A stretch of DNA of 64,000 nt from Pezizomycotina sp. ARF18 (lineage: Eukaryota; Ascomycota). How positions within the stretch are numbered: position 1 is the stretch's first letter; every line of letters starts with the position of its first letter. Below, piece after piece: positions 48,639 through 61,828 of the stretch. Location: positions 86,720-150,719 of the forward strand of contig AZLU01000094.1 of NCBI GenBank assembly GCA_002224055.1, read 5' to 3'. The notes under the pieces were generated by a model, which ran no database searches, was not told where the DNA came from, and saw only the letters and a list, made by a program, of their open reading frames with translations. The position numbers and the translations under genes were made by a program.

Positions 48639-50315
48639 ATGTCTGCAAGCGCAGACGCTACGGCCACCACCGCTGCTAGTACCGCAAGCTCTCTGCAACT
48701 AAAAGGACAGCCTCAACAAGCTGCAGAAAAAGCCGAAGCCGGATGCCCAACCTAAGAAATTGAGCGCGCAGAAGCCAAAGCGGCCAAGGAAGCTAAAAAG
48801 CAAGCCAAGCAAGCCCGCAGAGCTGAAAATAAGGCAGCAGGTGCAGCACCGGGCGGCACAAGCGGGCATACCCAGCAGAGGGCTGAGAGCCCAACTTCTA
48901 CCAAGCAGCAGAGGCAGACGTTCCAAGGCCCGAAAGGCGCCGTCGGGAACAACAGAAAGGTGGGAAGGGACAGCAGCAGCAGCAGCAGCAGCAAGGCAGC
49001 AGCAGCAGGTATCGGACAAGCAGAGGAGAACGAACCTGTGAAGAAGAACACCCGTTCTTCGCTCACCTGGAAGGAGACCGGCCCCCATAGATGTGACCAA
49101 AGCGCACAGAGACGTCCACCCCGCCATTGTGGAGCTATCTATTAGGCTGAAGAACTCGATGTCGCTGGCTCTTCCGCCAGATGTCTGTCAATGTCAGAGC
49201 TTTCCAATACGTACGCGCTTATTCCTTTATGCCCCTTTATCAACTTCCCTTACAGGCTTGCACCAAGAAAAATAGGAATACATGCAAAACCTCGCTTCGT
49301 CATGATTAAGTTCTGAGATGATTAAATTTTTTTTTTTTCTTGCAGGTTATCCGTGACTACGTTACACCGCCAAACGTAGCCATTCCCGAAATCTCACCCA
49401 TCACCTCGGTCGTCAAATTGATCAACTTATTCTCGGTCGCCCCCTTTCGATAACGCAAGGAAACGCCATCCGATGGCTCAAGAACGAGATCGCAAACATA
49501 GACCCGTCGATGCCGGAGATAGAGGCCAAAGAATACCTTATTGATAGCATTGCACATTCATGAAGGAGCGTATAACGTTCGCGCACGAAGTGGTTGCCCA
49601 CATGACTTGCGAAAAGATCAGGGACGGAGACGTAATCATCACCTACGCCAAATCCTCAACGGTCGAGCGTGTTCTTACCATGGCGCACAAAGCGGAAGGA
49701 AGTTCAGCGTCATAGTCGTGGACAGCAGACCGCTCTTTGAAGGCAAGAACCTTGTTGCATCGCTGAACAGGCTCGACATTCCGGTCACATACACGCTCAT
49801 TCACGGCCTTTCCTCAGTTATTAAGAGGGCTACGAAGGCGCTTTTCGGGGCGAGTTGCATGCTCGCAAACGGGAACCTATTCTCGCGATGCGGGACGGCG
49901 ATGGTCGCTCTCGAGGCCCGGTCCCAGCAGAAGCCGGTGATAGTTTGTTGCGAGACCTTAAAGTTCACAGATAGGATCGCTCTTGACAGTATTGTCATGA
50001 ATGAGCTAGGTAATTTAACAATAACGAGTATCAAATTGCCAAAGATCAATACTAAAAATTTTCCCCCCCTTTTTTCCTTTTTCGATACCTATAGCACCAC
50101 CAGATGCTCTCGTCAATATCGCAACGGGTAGCTCGAACTACGAGGAGGGTCCACTTGAAAATCACCGCGAGGTTCCGAATCTTCACATCATCAATTTGCT
50201 CTACGACGTAACGCCTGCGAAGTTCATAACCATGGTCGTCACGGAGCTAGGGCCACTGCCGCCCACCTCGGTGCCTGTTGTTCATAATTTGATTCACGAA
50301 ACTCAAGCGTCTTGA
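48639..50315 (+). CDS. GCD2: Translation initiation factor eIF2B subunit delta
   Basis: Delta regulatory subunit of the eIF2B guanine nucleotide exchange factor, which recycles eIF2 and senses its phosphorylation in general amino-acid control. From ATG 48639 (MSASADATATTAAST) an Ala/Lys/Gln-rich N-terminal extension includes KAAKEAKKQAKQARRAENKA and an SSSSSS/KAAAAG run, then LTWKETGP. An intron lies at about 49201-49345. The conserved C-terminal domain reads SITQGNAIRWLKNEI, RDGDVIITYAKSSTVERVL, VVDSRPLFEGKNLVASLNR, YTLIHGLSSVIKRATKA, GASCMLANGNLFSRCGTAMV, PVIVCCETLKFTDRIALDSI, an intron near 50010-50095, then YDVTPAKFITMVVTELG and PPTSVPVVHNL. Stop TGA 50313-50315. Two or three frameshifts occur in the N-terminal half. 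Identity is sure. Confidence 0.95.
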
Positions 50316-50925
50316 TAAATATGAAACAATCTCCTCGTGTTTGCTTTTTTCCTGAAATAAAATATTGAGGCAAAACATTGGTGTTTTTCTTAAAGAACCT
50401 AAGTCCCTGATTTTGCGGCCCGGTCTACTGGGTCAGGATTGTATAAACATATTTTGGGTTATTTATATTTCTGCATAGCCGCCAAAATGGGAACGGAGTT
50501 TGTGGATATGGAAAATTTTTTACAATTTAGAGTATCACTGGCTTTGTTTTTTGCGGTGGCAAATAGTGAATTAAAAAAAAAAAAAAAAAAAAAAAAGAAA
50601 AAGAAAAAGAAAAGGAACTGATTCTACAAGTTCAATAGCTCCTCTTATATACTATCCGAGGATATTGTCGTGGTAAAAAAAAATTCAAAGTATACCCATA
50701 ATTTACAAAAATGATCTAACAAATTGAAAGAAAGTTACACCACTTGACTCCAAAACTAGAAAGCTACAACTCGAATAACGAAGACCTAAAACTAAAAGAA
50801 ATGCGGGATATCGTTAAGACCAGTTACGCTAATATTCGAGAAAATTATGGTAAAAAAATGAAATAAACCTGAGAGCAAAAGCAAGAAACAAGCCCAATAA
50901 AATTAGGTGACGAGCAATAGACGGC
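50316..50925. other. Intergenic region between convergent genes
   Basis: Presumed 3' UTRs of GCD2 and the coiled-coil gene. A tract of about 23 at 50574-50596 with AAAAAG repeats. No coding signal. Confidence 0.5.
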
Positions 50926-52592
50926 TCACTCGAAATTGTAAATGTCGCCAAAGTTTTCGTTGAACATGGATCCATCGTCTATCATTGATCCGTCGTCAAA
51001 GCCTGCGATCAAATCCTCAGGTTGCTTTCGGTCATCGTTTGATCAACATTCTCGGGGTTAGTCGCATTCTGTGGTGCGCCGGGTTGTGCTGCGGCCGGTT
51101 GCCCTTCGCTCTTACCATCCAGAGGCTGACCATTGTTCGTACCTTCTCCCGGATGGCTAGTCATATCAGGCGGTAAATCGAGCCCCATATCAACGTCGTC
51201 GAGCTTGAAATCTAGCGGCGGTGCGCCGCAATCGCCCTGCTGCTGTTGCTGGTCGCCCGTTGGATCCATCGGTAGACCGGAGGTGTCCATGTTCTGCGGC
51301 TCGTCAAGGTCTGTGCCAAACAAGAGATCCATGTCAATGCCACCTCCACGCCCATGCCCAAGTCGCCGCCTCCGCTGCCGTCAGCATTGCCTGCATCGAG
51401 TGAACTGTCGCCGAAGAGGTCGATGTCTGCCGAAAGCTGAGCAGTAATGTCATCGGCTCCGGTGGCGGATTGCTGCGCGCCATCACCCGCCGCACCTTCC
51501 GCGGCTGGAGGAGGAGTATCGAGTATTATCGGATCGCTAGACGTTGCTGCTGCTGCTGCTGTAGCGGCGGCGGCGGCGGCGGCGGCACTAGCTTCAGCTG
51601 CCTTGCTGGCAGCTTCTGCTTCCTCCTTCTTTCTCTCTTCCTCCTCGGCGGCTTCGCGTTCCTTCCTCTCTTTCTCTTCCCTCTCCTCTTTCTCTTTCCG
51701 TTCGCGCTCCTTCTTTTCCTCTTCCTCCTTCCTCTTCCTAGCCTCTTCCTCTTCCTTTTCTTTTCTGATCCTCTCCTTCTCCTCTTCCTCTTTCTGCTTC
51801 CGTTCCAGTTCTGCCTTCTCGGCCTCCTCCTTGATCTTTGCGATCCGTGCCTGTTCCTCTTTGTCTGCTAGAGCTCTTGCGGCGGCGACAGCGGCTTCTT
51901 CCTTTTGCCTTTCCAGCTCGATCGCGTACCGGTGCTTGTTCAGATCTCTCGCTAGCGCGGCTTTTGCTTTCATCTAGTAATTCAGAAGGATGTGTCAGAA
52001 TACAATCACCCTGGATAGCTTTCTTCCTTCATTTCTTTTCTTCCCAAACCCCTCTTCTTTCTCCAAAGAACTTATAGTTGCGACACGCAAAAGGGGAGTG
52101 CATACAATGTCAATTTCTAGCAGGTCCAACGCATACTGGAATCTATCGTTGGCGGCATTTATCGAATGTTTGATGAGCGCGTTCGTGTGCATTAGTGCGC
52201 GAGGGTTGTGCTTGTCCGGAGAACCAAAGACTACAAAAAGTCCCACGTCAGCGCAAAAGGTACCAAAATACAAAAAGGAAAATAAACTGATGGCCTGGTC
52301 ATGAGAGTGAGGGATAATTTTCCCGCTCTACCACAAACAAGAACACTATAAACGAAAGGGTGAATTACCATTGGCAGTTTGTATCATCTAGGGTGGACAC
52401 GAAAAAAAAGAAAAGAAAAAAAAAAAAGCGATGATTAGCAAAAGGCCTGTATATTATCCGTCGCAAAATCTAGAGCAGACGTACCACAGCGTGGAGCATT
52501 CCCGGTAATGTTTCCAGCGGCTTTATAGCGCTTGGGTGGGCTCCCGAAGCGGCTTGGTTGGAAGTCGCGGCGGCTTTCTCTGATGAGGCCAT
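50926..52592 (-). CDS. Ala/Glu-rich coiled-coil protein with acidic Asp-rich tail
   Basis: Family not firmly recognised; a Mediator tail subunit (Med2-like) is a possibility because of a short conserved helical N-terminus followed by low-complexity acidic sequence. From ATG 52592 it reads MASSEKAAATSNQAAS and PLETLPGMLHAV, intron, then DKHNPRALMHTNALIKHSIN and NDRFQYALDLLEIDI, intron, then MKAKAALARDLNKHRYAIEL. A Glu/Lys/Arg coiled coil follows (about 51610-51940), then a polyAla run, and an Asp-rich C-terminus with repeated D-D-hydrophobic motifs (LDFKLDDVDMGLDLPP; GFDDGSMIDDGSM) ending NFGDIYNFE at TGA (50928-50926). The acidic, hydrophobic-spaced tail resembles transcription activation domains, which is inference. 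Two frameshifts near 51030 and 51340. The plus-strand readings here are shadows. Confidence 0.6.
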
Positions 52593-53435
<843 letters not shown>

Positions 53436-55637
53436 ATGGAATCCGCGTCAGATAGCCGGATCCATTCCGTATTCAAGCTCGACGGTCTCATAAGCACCTT
53501 CAAAAGTGATTTAGATGGCGTAGGCGCCTACGCAGACGTGCTCCTGCACTTTCCGGACGGCGGCTCGTTACATTGTGTCTCCTCTATCCTCTCAGCATGT
53601 GCCTCCGAAGCTGGACCGGTGGACGATGCTGCTGCGCAAACCGTCGCTGCGGTTCGTAACAGGGAAGGGTTGGTCGGGGCTGCCTCAAGCTCGTTGGGCA
53701 AAATTATACGTGAATACAACGTCGCCGCCGGGACCGAGCCTACACCGAAGTCTACTAGGAAAATCATCCTTGCCGAGTTATGGACACTGAAAAGGGGCTT
53801 TCGTCTCTGCTAAAACGACCCAAAGGAGCACCGATGCATCTACAATAAATAGTCATCCAGAGGATCCAGACGTCATGACAATACGTCTAGAAGAGGATGA
53901 GATCTATGGCCTAGTAGCAAGCGCGTCGAGAGACGAGAAGCGGCTGCCCCAAAAGTTCCTTCGAGGAAAAACACCATGAATATGCAAACTTCCCCGGCGT
54001 TGTCAAAAAACACTGTCGCCAAGGCAAAGTCACCTGCTAGGACGCGAATAGCATCTCCCGGAGGGGCATTGGTCCCTCAGAGATCTACGAAGGGCAAAGC
54101 TAGTATAAACAACTCGCACGCACTAGCCTCTAAAACTAAAACGGCTGCCGGGGTGCCCAAGCCTACCGCAGAGAGGATTACCATACTAGAAAAACCTGTT
54201 TTGCCGCCTTTTAGAGTACACAAATTTATTCTTGCTATGCGAATCCTTTACTACAGGCAACTTATGACAGTCCGCGGAGGAATGCGCTTCTGCGACTCCG
54301 ATTCAAATTCATCCATTCTCCCGGCATCTGTAGTTTCAGAGTTCGCCATGAGGTGCGTTATTCAATACGCATACGAGCCTTCGAAACTCGGCGAATTATT
54401 TTTAACTGCTGAACCTCACCTGCTTCCGTATCTAAAGTTCACCTGCAGCAGTATAGTCCAGCGGAGCTTGGAAAGGCCCTAAAACAGATGCCGATGCCGA
54501 CAATAAAGCTCATTCGCGTGTTAAAGAACCGCCGGTCCTATTGGAACTATTAAGCGTCTGCTAGAGCTGCTAAAATGCGCCGAATATTTTTGCATAGAAG
54601 AATTAGCAGACTGGTGCTGCAGACTGCTAATTGACCTCGGCCACGGTATGGAGAAGTGCCAAGGCAGTTTCTGCGCGAGGGTTGTGCCCAGGATGCTCCA
54701 AGAGCTGCACGGATCCAGAGAGGAAATAGGCTACCCTGGAATCGGCGCCGTATACGATAGGGCGATCTGCTTCGTCGCGCGGTGGCCGTCGAAGCTTTGG
54801 AAGCGCCCGCTAATCGAATGCGACGATGAAGTCATCGAGGACATCCTCGAAGAAGTCAACTACCTTGTTTCCGGCGACCGCAAAGATGAAAGAAGCCGTC
54901 TCCGAAAGTCACCACCTTGGCTTTCTCATGCAGCACGTTCTGAGAACGGTCAAAAAAGCAAAGCTGGAGGTGAAGACGCCGCGGAATACGACAGCGTAGT
55001 CCAAGAATGAAATCGCTAAATTTAAACAGCGGATAGAGCACTGCTTTGCTTTCTATCTAGATGTTTTGCAAGTGCGAAAATGCGGTAAACGCTACCTCCT
55101 CGTCACCGAAGACGAGCGCCAGATGGAAGGCACAGCTGCTGCAGCCAGCAATAGAGTGTTGCCTTCACGTCCTTGCGGCGTCCTTCGACCATAAGGTTGT
55201 CGTAGAAGGCATCATGCGGCTTGCCGGCGGTACTTCGGCGCTGGCAGAGCATAGCGCAGAGATCAGAACAACGAGGAAGACGACGGGGTAACCCAAGCAC
55301 CGGATATTTCTTTTAATCGCACGTTCGCTTCAGCTCTACTATCGCAGGTCACAATCACCTCGAGTACCGACTGGGATCCACCGCTGGATAAGCCGATCCT
55401 TACCGACAAAACTGTGGACCGCTCTTGAGAGGTCTCACGAGACTTGTGACACTGATGCCAGAACTTCAGGAAGCCGTAGAGGCCCGTGTACTTGTTGTCA
55501 ATTTCTTGCGGAGGAACTGGTTGACGATGTCGCTCAGAGGGTTCACATCGACGTCTCCTTTCGCAAAATGGCCGTCGGAGGAGCTAGATTCATTTAAGCA
55601 GGGAGCTACAGATCCCGGCAAGCGAGCTACGTGGTGA
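53436..55637 (+). CDS. BTB/POZ-domain protein
   Basis: Predicted BTB/POZ protein; members often serve as Cullin-3 substrate adaptors or scaffolds, but no partner can be inferred here. From ATG 53436 (MESASDSRIHSVFKLDGLIS) a first BTB-like strand is seen (YADVLLHFPDGGSLHCVSSI). A basic Ser/Thr/Lys linker follows (KNTVAKAKSPARTRIASP). The main BTB core reads FRVHKFILAMRI-YYRQLMT, then SILPASVVSEFAMRCVIQYA and YEPSKLGELF. After it, a helix (LLKCAEYFCIEELADWCCRL) fits the BTB-linked alpha3 and BACK-like region. The C-terminal part (ALYD-like helices, VEARVLVVNFLRRNWLTM, FAKWPSEELDSFKQ) reaches TGA at 55635-55637, possibly a frameshift stop before a longer end. Numerous frameshifts. BTB call sure; gene limits not. 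Confidence 0.7.
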
Positions 55638-56159
55638 TAAGCGAAGACAAGAAGTATCACAGGCTCGAGCACCAACCGAAAGTCCCCGGCTCCAGTAGCT
55701 CGAAAACATACTACTAGCATGAGAGAAAGGCTCGCTAGAAATAGTAAGGCCCAATAGAGGAATATAGCTCCATTGCATGGCTGTGTTGATATGTACTTGA
55801 CATATATCATCATTTCCTACCATCGAGGCTCGCAACCAGAGACTTCTATTTTCACCAATGTATAATACAGTATATCTCTAGGTAATTATATAGAGAGATA
55901 GACAATCATAAACCCGGGGGGGGGGGGGGAGGGGGATGTATGATGGAAGAAGGGATTAAAGAGATAACTCCAGCAATATATAATACCGATATTTACAACA
56001 GATCAAAACGGGACGAGATTCTTGATCAAACAAACATCCTCAACTTGGAAAGTGCAGTTGAGTGGTGTGTAACTTGAGACTTCGAGAGGATATACGCCGT
56101 GATAACCAAAGTAATATGACGAAGGAAAGATAAAACAATATTATTTTTTTCTTCTTCTT
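55638..56159. other. Intergenic region between convergent genes
   Basis: Contains a G run of about 14 (55916-55930) followed by GA/G-rich sequence, and T-rich sequence before the bS6m stop. The first part may still belong to the 3' end of the BTB gene. No independent coding signal. Confidence 0.4.
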
Positions 56160-56760
56160 TCAGGAAAAGAAAGAAGCCTCCCCTGGCACCTTCGACATGT
56201 GCATCAGAGCACTCTTCATCCGGATTATCGAGAACCTGACATACGCGGGTCGTTGCTGAGCGTCTCCCTCACTTTCCGCTGTATTATTGCGTTCGAGTCG
56301 AACCGCATCAAGAAGTAGTGGGCTTGCGTGTGCGCTACCTGGTCTCGCACGACCCGCCGGGGCAGGAGGACGTGGCCCCAGTTGTTGATACCTCGGACCA
56401 CTCCTCCACCGTGAGGACGATCATGCCCGCCGTTTGACAATTCTATTTTCGTTCCAGGAGCGGATGAGGTTAGTAGGGACAGGAAAGAAGAACGGGAGAA
56501 GAAAAGCTTCGATATAGTGTGTGGTCTTTTTTTTTTTTTTTTTTTCTTTTAAAAAAAAAAAAATAAATAAATAAGTAAATAAATGTACTCTTGAATTTCT
56601 GCATTGTTGCCGATACGGACCTAAGATAGCTTGCTCTGTCAGTTCTGCGTCTACGTATACACTCAATTGAGAGAGAGGAGTAATATATATCATATAATAG
56701 CGCTGGAATCGTAATGAGGAAACGGAGCATGCATACCGCCCCAAGCAGCTCGTAAAGCAT
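56160..56760 (-). CDS. Mitochondrial ribosomal protein bS6m (MRP17 family)
   Basis: Small-subunit protein bS6 of the mitochondrial ribosome. Exon 1 (56760-56737) encodes MLYELLGA, the typical bS6 beginning, followed by a GTATGC donor and an intron that includes a T tract and A tract (about 56525-56565). Exon 2 gives a TAG/V-hydrophobic strand, GVVRGINNWGHVLLPRRV, YTQ-like HTQAHYFLMRFDSNAIIQRKV, RETLSNDPRM, then after a one-base shift VRFSIIRMKSALMHMSKVPG and SFFS, TGA at 56162-56160. About 100 residues, the usual length. The family works at the platform next to bS18. Two small frameshifts. Identity sure from MRFDS and DPRM-VRFS motifs. Confidence 0.85.
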
Positions 56761-57336
56761 TATTTCGGTCGTCTAAAGAGCAGCAAAATGGCGGATGAAA
56801 AGTTTTCTTCGACTCTGGAGAGACTGGCGGCGCTGCGGTTCCCAATTTTTTTCTCTCCCTTTTTGATCTTCCCTGACTGTCAATCAAAACTACTCTCTTC
56901 TTACTTGGCGTAGTCGTCCAATTGTCGCTCGCTTTTCTGCTTGAGGTTGAATTTGTTTTCTGTTGTCGGATGCCGAAGTGTATGAAAAATGGTTGGAAGC
57001 ACTGTCGGAAACTTAGCGGAAGTAGAGGGTTTTGCAAATGTTCGGGGGCCAAGGGAAAGGAGCTCTTAAATTTTTTTTTTAGCTCTCTCTCTCTTTTTTA
57101 TACTCCTGCGCGAATTTGCCTACCAAGAGTTTCTTTCTTTATATTTGATTTGTTCACTTCGCTCGCATCGTCCGATACAACCCACCTTTTTCTTTGCATA
57201 CTTATATATATATATATACCTACTTTAAGATCGCGGGGGGAAAGATTGCCTACGGTAGATATCATATAATAAGTAATATTAATCTTCTTATACATTTTCG
57301 CACCAGACGAACAAAAATCATCCCAATCGTTCGCAA
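56761..57336. other. Divergent promoter region of bS6m and GCV3
   Basis: About 575 bp shared upstream region of two nuclear genes for mitochondrial proteins. CT-rich on the plus strand near 57070-57110, TATATATATA near 57206-57219. The minus-strand open reading here (56690-57052) looks non-coding. Confidence 0.5.
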
Positions 57337-58147
57337 ATGGCATCCGCAATTCGCTTTTCCTCCCGGCTACTGCTCAGGTCGGCTCAGCGTTCCCGAGCTG
57401 CCACTGGCAGCTTCGGCGCATCGGCTGCATCGGGGCGAATCATTCCCAGCTACACCACTGCAAGAGGCTTCTCAGGAACCGCCGTTAATAACGAAGGTGC
57501 ATTGCAATAAACAGCCTTCTTTTTTTGGTCATTTACCGTGATTTTTCTCAGAATTACAAGTACAATTCGGTTTTTTTTTTTTTTTTTTTTTTTTGCCAAA
57601 CTTAATTCTTGCTAACGCCTTTTTCTTAATTTTCTCGCCTTTCCTTTTATTACGGATTCGATTTAAACTAAAACAATAGTTATAAAGAAATATTCTGCAG
57701 ATCACGAATGGGTTTCTCTTGATACCGATACAGGCATTGGTAAGCCTTTAAGCTAGAACTTAACATCAATCGTTTGTTCTAGCGGAGCGACGGTTTAATA
57801 ACTTTTTTTCCCCCCAAATAGCTACCATTGGAATCTCAGAGCACGCCCAGGCGGCTCTGGGAGAGATCGTTTACGTCGAGCTCCCCGAACAGGAATCGCC
57901 TGTCACCGCTGGTGACAGCGCCGGTGCCGTCGAATCCGTCAAGTCTGCGTCGGACATCATGTCGCCGTTATCGGGGACGGTGACGGAGCGCAACGCGGCG
58001 CTCAACGATAAGCCGGGCCAGATCAACAAGGGGGCAGAGACGGATGGATGGCTTTTCAAGGTCCAGGTTGGGGAGACCGTGCAGGAGGAGCTAAAGGAGC
58101 TAATGGATGAGGCTGCTTATAAAACTCATACGGAGAGCTCGGAGTGA
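57337..58147 (+). CDS. GCV3: Glycine cleavage system H protein, mitochondrial
   Basis: Lipoyl-carrying H protein that shuttles the aminomethyl group between P, T and L proteins of the mitochondrial glycine cleavage system. Three exons read cleanly: 57337-57496, 57680-57739 and 57822-58147, with donors GTGCAT and GTAAGC and acceptors CAATAG and AAATAG. The presequence is MASAIRFSSRLLLRSAQRSR, Arg/Ser-rich. The mature part shows KKYSADHEWVSLD, ATIGISEHAQAALGEIVYVE, the lipoylation loop AVESVKSASDIMSPLSG (modified Lys in ESVKS), NDKPGQINKGAETDGWLFKV, and a C-terminal helix to TGA 58145-58147. No frameshift is needed, unlike almost all neighbours. Length about 180 residues is normal. Identity sure. 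Confidence 0.97.
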
Positions 58148-58936
58148 GAGGGGGTAAAATTTGTTGGTTGATTGTGAAGAAATGTCACTGTGTAAGTCAA
58201 AGAGAATAATTATATGTTTCGCCTTTTCTCTAATATGTGGTCATCATTGCAGTTACCGTTATTTCGATATATGGCGAGAACTATATATAACTGGGACTAA
58301 AGGTATAATGTAATTGCAAAATTGGAGGTATTCAAAGTGAGCACGTTGGTGAAACAAGATAAAAAGCAGTAAATCAGGCTAGCATGCTTTGAAGGACGGA
58401 AAAAGGCTACAAGGAAAGGCATTGTAACTGAGCAGATTCGGAATGGTGGAAAAACAAGTCGAACAAGGTCAATTTAAACGCCGTAAAAGGGGCTAGTTCT
58501 CTGGAGAAAGGTAAGGCTGCTCGCTGAAAGGGCTAGTGCAAAAACAACTATAATGCATCTCATAAGGTGACTCCTGAAGCGGGAACCACGTTTAGCGTAG
58601 GTGGGAATATAATATAAGTGAGAAAGAGGGTGAGAATTACGGAGAAACACAAACCACAAACACAAAGCCGGAACAAGAACGAGACTGCGGGATATCATAC
58701 AGACGACAAGCAGAGCTGGAATAAACATGTTGCCAGGATAGTTTAAGGGCAAAATAAACTAGCATAAGAACCGTGGGGTAGACTTCCGACGTAAGCAATA
58801 TCTGAATAGCCTAGTGCTGCCATCTAGCCAAAAGATCTACGTCTATAGAACTAAAGATTTGGATCGGTGACGGCCTAGTGTTGGCCCACATAGTTTCAAC
58901 TGCGGTGGAAAGCGCTTGCGCTGTCGGGGCGATACC
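58148..58936. other. Intergenic region between convergent GCV3 and MVP1
   Basis: 3' UTR sequence of both genes; no coding signal. The minus-strand open reading 58474-58752 is not supported by any recognised motif. Confidence 0.5.
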
Positions 58937-61828
58937 CTATTCCCCAACGGCATACCCTCTACCGCATTGACGAGCGACTTCCAGTTGTCCGCCACAAGCT
59001 CCGCGTATTTGATTCTTTCCTGTGCCCAATCCTGGTGGCACCTGTGGCAAAGGTAAAAAGAAAAGATGTTAGTTAGTATACCATTTGAGGATTGTAAAGT
59101 GGAATATATTATTGCACAGACCTTGAAACGTAGTATTGGCTGCCCTGGAAATAGAGCAGCTCGTCTCGATACATTCCTTGATCAGAATGTTCCTTGCATG
59201 CTGTCTAACTATACTTTCTTTATCCGCAACGATGCTGCTTTCAAGCTTCCCTATCTCGCCATCCCGAAGTTGCTCAGGCGGCTTCGAACGGGCTGCACGG
59301 AGCTTTTCTCAGTAGACGTAATACGTCGCTCAAGGGACGGAATATTGTCCACGGCATACCGATCTTTCCTCTCGAAGAGCTCTCGCATGGAAACAAGACT
59401 ATCACGGTGCCGCTTAAGATCTTCAAGGACCCTTCATCCCAAGCTTTAACTTCGTCATCTAGTAGCGATTGCGCTGTGCTGTAGTGTTTCGCCACGGAGT
59501 TGAGCCCATCATTTAAAAGCGCACATTCGGAGGTATCGACGGAGTAGGTTGCTTCAGACATATCCGTTAGAGAGCTAATAGAGTTTGCAAGGCGACGGTA
59601 ATCCGCTGCGATTCCTTCCTGTCGTTTTTCAATTCTCTCCAAAAGGTTGCAAAGTTGTATATATGTCTCTGCAGATCGACGAACACCGGCACGCACAGTC
59701 TCAAAGGTATTGTTGAGATCGGCCGGAAGAGACTCTTCGAGCGTGGGCGGTAAGGACTTGTCAACAAACTCTTCTTGGACCGAGATAGTGGCTTGCTTTC
59801 GCCATACGGCAAGTTCCTATGATCGAGTTGACTAAGAGTTAGCTATGTAGATTATCGTTACACATAACAAATTTCTGAAAACGGCAACATTATAAAAGAA
59901 ATTATAACTTACTGTTGGCACTGTTAGAAACATTACAACGAGCGTTCCTCTCGTAGAACCGGATGCCTGACTAACGCGTTGGCAAATCTCGCTAGCCCAC
60001 GCCTGCGCCTTTCGATGAATGCGTTATCCGCGAGAGGTAATGTCCGTTGACTGTAAGGCAATATGAAGTCAGTTAAAGAAAGATGTTCACCTCCGAAAAC
60101 TTTCGAAGTCCGGGGCTATCATAGGAGATGGCGCGGGCAATTGTGAACTCAATTAATAAGGATAACGAACCGGCAAGCCTCTTAGGAGGTAAAAGCGGCA
60201 ACTGTCTGAAAGGGTATTTTTGTGAAGGCATTCAAGCAACCAAGTAAAATCACTGTATCGCCTGATGACCCTCGAACCCCTACGCGCACTAGCAATTTGA
60301 TAGTTTCTATGTTGAAACATGAACATCCCTTCCTTCTCGGGGAGAGCAGTTACTGTAATAACTTCTTCGACACGCATGCCTCCTGGCCCAAGGGTAGAAC
60401 CAAGTCTGCCAAAACTTCCCCGACTTCCCGTCGCAGACGCGGAATCTGCAGTACCGTCCACGAATCCGCCAGCCGAGGGCGGACCTCCCCATGCGTTAAT
60501 GGTCGGCTGACGGGGAAGCCTTAGAGACGCCTGAAGGTCGTCAGTGTCGGTAAGTTGGCTGGCCGTGGATGAATAAGATGGCCGGACAGAATCAGGTGTG
60601 CTGTCTATGTTGCCATGCTCTGATGATGTTACTGCCCCAGGAGAGCCTGAAACCCATTAGTATTCGATTTGGGTCCGTGGTTGTGGCCAGCATGCAGTTC
60701 CGGACTTCCCCAAGGATCATCCTGAGGCTGCGACATAGCTGCAGTAGAGGGTGGGGGTGATGGCGTTGGTGGATTTGCAGCGGCGGGTGGTGAAGGAGAG
60801 ACCTGAAACTTTGCGGCGAGGTCTTGCTGGGAAGGAGATGTGATACCCTTTTTAGGCGTGGAAGGCGCTTTGAGGGTGTTATGGTATTAATACTCGGGCG
60901 AGCGCTCGAGTAGAGCTTGCAGAAGAAGATATATTTGGAATCGGCAGGGCCTATATTGTATTTTTCATTCCAACGAGTCAGCTATCGGTCCAAAGGCAAT
61001 TTACCGGTTCATCGCAGCCATCACAAAGCTAAATAAGCAAAATCGAATAAATAAATAAATAAATAAATAATAATAAATAAATAATAATAAGTATAATAGA
61101 TAAATAATATAGATAAATAATAAACAATAATAACAAATAAATAATAAATAATAAATAAATAAATAAATAATAAATAAATAATAAATAAATAAATATTAAA
61201 TAAGAGGAAATTGAAATTCCTGAAAACCAATGAGAAGGAAAATTGAAAAAGGCAGAGAAGATAAAAAAATGCGGATGCTAGTTCATCTAGAAAATTTCCA
61301 GAGCTGGCGACAGATTTATTGAAGATTCAGGATCAGGAGAAATAACGAACTCTCCGCCTATCGTCAACAGCGTCCACAGTTAGATCCTCTTCGCCTTCTT
61401 GGGCAAGACCCACAAGTGCGAGGAAACGTTGAACTCGTCCCGAGACACTGCTGGCTGGATTGCGTCATCGTCATGGAAAACGAGCTCGCCCAACTACACG
61501 GAGAATCTTCTCCCGGATGTCGTGGGCTAAACCTGAAAGACCGAGGAGTCGCTTCAGAATGAGAGTAGAAACCTCCCTTCTTCACTGATAAGATCGTCAT
61601 AAAGATCGACGTATTCTTCCGGGACGGTGGCGCCATGCAGGAGGGTCTTTACTAGGTCGACTGTAGAAGAACGGGGCGCAGACTGCGGGGGCCAGCAACC
61701 CCATCTTCCACTGTCATCTCCGTCGTCGAACAGCGATGAGGAGTTTCGAGATCCGTACTTGAAATCATCATCCGCGAACAGGGCGACGTGCGAGCGTTGT
61801 CCTGGGAGGACTCGTGCCGAAAAGAGAT
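58937..61828 (-). CDS. MVP1: Sorting nexin Mvp1 (SNX8 type, PX-BAR)
   Basis: Endosomal PX-BAR sorting nexin that binds PI3P and drives retromer-linked recycling to the Golgi. The N-terminus reads SLFGTSPPR from 61823, but the ATG itself seems to have lost two bases, since ATC replaces an expected ATG-T; the start is placed at 61828. Further on: FADDDFKYGSRNSSSLFDDG, DLVKTLLHGATVPEEYVDLY, DEFN (EF-hand-like region), then an intron with an AAAT repeat (about 61040-61340). A Pro/Ser-rich linker (APSTPKKGITSPSQQDLAAK; WGSPELH) follows. The PX domain has EEVITVTALPEKEGMFMFQH, NYQIASARRGSRVIRRYSDF and WLLECLHK. The BAR region has RAGVRRSAETYIQLCNLLER and SISSLTDMSEATYSVDTSEC. The tail EWA-like DWAQERIKYAELVADNWKSL ends MPLGE if one G is restored (stop 58939-58937). 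Identity is sure; many indels. Confidence 0.9.
61045..61202. repeat. (AAAT/AAT)n microsatellite in MVP1 intron
   Basis: Interrupted AAAT and AAT units over about 155 bp, located between the N-terminal exon and the linker exon of MVP1. Confidence 0.85.

Noticed and set aside
51447-51977. Long plus-strand frame rich in Ser/Ala/Phe (176 residues)
   Set aside because: It is the antisense of the Glu/Lys coiled coil on the minus strand; the composition is what complementing GAR/AAR codons gives.
56690-57052. Minus-strand frame of 120 residues upstream of bS6m
   Set aside because: It overlaps the bS6m start codon and first exon in a different frame and the shared promoter, and shows no family signature.
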